Shown here piece by piece: positions 5,348 to 5,683 of a stretch of 5,683 nt of DNA. Under the pieces are notes generated by a model. That model was not told the origin of the DNA. It saw only the letters and a list, made by a program, of their open reading frames with translations, and did not search any database. The stretch lies in NCBI GenBank assembly GCA_011192055.1, contig DUES01000178.1, forward strand, positions 7,746-13,428, given 5' to 3'. This DNA comes from Dehalococcoidia bacterium. GTDB lineage: Bacteria > Chloroflexota > Dehalococcoidia > Dehalococcoidales > Fen-1064. Each line of letters begins with the position of its first letter. The first letter of the stretch is position 1. The translations under genes were made by a program, and so were the position numbers.

Positions 5348-5683
5348 CTAGATACTGGTAAATCTATCGCCAATCTTCTCCATAACCTGCGGCATCGTGG
5401 TATACTCCATCTCGTCCAGAGGCAAACGGTGCGGCTCAAACGGACCGTGCTGCCTCATGTAGTCGGCGACGTCATTGGCACGCTGTCGAGCATTATCATA
5501 TGATTTATCAGCGAACATATCACGTGGTCCAACCAGCTTTCCATTGCTCAACTGGAAGCCTGCAGCCACCACCCTTGGAGGACCGTCAAATCGAGTCGGT
5601 ATGCTGTCCGGAATTGATACCGGCATCAGAGGACCGTAGTGTGAGCCCCTCATCCAGCCTTCTACCAGCAGCGGAAAAGCGAA
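5348..5683 (-). CDS. fbp: Fructose-1,6-bisphosphate aldolase/phosphatase (type V, archaeal-type), C-terminal 111 residues
   Basis: The frame is open to the right window edge, so only the C-terminal part is seen (full members are about 360-400 residues). This bifunctional gluconeogenic enzyme condenses dihydroxyacetone phosphate and glyceraldehyde-3-phosphate and then dephosphorylates the product to fructose-6-phosphate, Mg2+-dependent and in the cytoplasm. Diagnostic segments are EGWMRGSHYGPLMPVS, PTRFDGPPRVVAAGFQLSNG and the tail GPFEPHRLPLDEMEYTTMPQ, which are highly conserved in the family. The methionine at 5653 is internal, not the start: codons for FAFPLLVEGW precede it in frame. The enzyme occurs in archaea and in thermophilic or anaerobic deep-branching bacteria, which is part of the case for a Chloroflexota-like host. 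Confidence 0.93.
   Translation of the reverse strand, partial: FAFPLLVEGWMRGSHYGPLMPVSIPDSIPTRFDGPPRVVAAGFQLSNGKLVGPRDMFADKSYDNARQRANDVADYMRQHGPFEPHRLPLDEMEYTTMPQVMEKIGDRFTSI

Overview
The window comes from an anaerobic bacterium. All genes recognised lie on the minus strand, so transcription runs from right to left. The type V fructose-1,6-bisphosphate aldolase/phosphatase, the oxygen-sensitive radical-SAM heme enzymes of the alternative (siroheme) route, and a distinctive regulator and chelatase together suggest a Chloroflexota/Dehalococcoidia-like lineage. This assignment is inference from gene content and remembered family resemblance, because no search was possible.

Right part (about 3411-5683) is a housekeeping cluster. 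It holds the 3' end of fbp (FBP aldolase/phosphatase, cut by the window edge), then rdgB (XTP/dITP diphosphatase), then dnaN (DNA polymerase III sliding clamp). dnaN has its own good sigma70-type promoter in the 120-bp gap after rdgB. No dnaA is next to it here.

Middle (2966-3410) is a 445-bp stretch without a confident gene. It holds two short plus-strand open frames with protein-like composition, one of which resembles the C-terminal NAD-domain motif of D-2-hydroxyacid dehydrogenases. They may be decayed remnants.

Left part (1-2965) is a tetrapyrrole/heme module. A CbiX/SirB-type chelatase is followed by a perfect-consensus promoter (TTGACA-17-TATAAT) whose -10 is overlapped by an inverted repeat. 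The promoter drives a MerR/excisionase-type HTH regulator, then a broken ahbC, then ahbD (heme b synthase), then the start of a TAXI-type solute-binding lipoprotein. Junctions are tight: the regulator stop overlaps the ahbC start as GTGA, the ahbC stop overlaps the ahbD start as ATGA, and 40 bp separate ahbD from the lipoprotein.

The main discovery is the ahbC remnant at 1440-1667. Its N-terminal end (up to the first cysteine of the radical-SAM motif) is fused in frame to its C-terminal tail. About 300 codons are missing from the middle, and one in-frame TAG stands where a sense codon is expected. Both native overlaps with the neighbours are intact. It is either a recent internal deletion in a heme operon or an assembly error. 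If real, this copy of the pathway cannot carry out the step just before AhbD.
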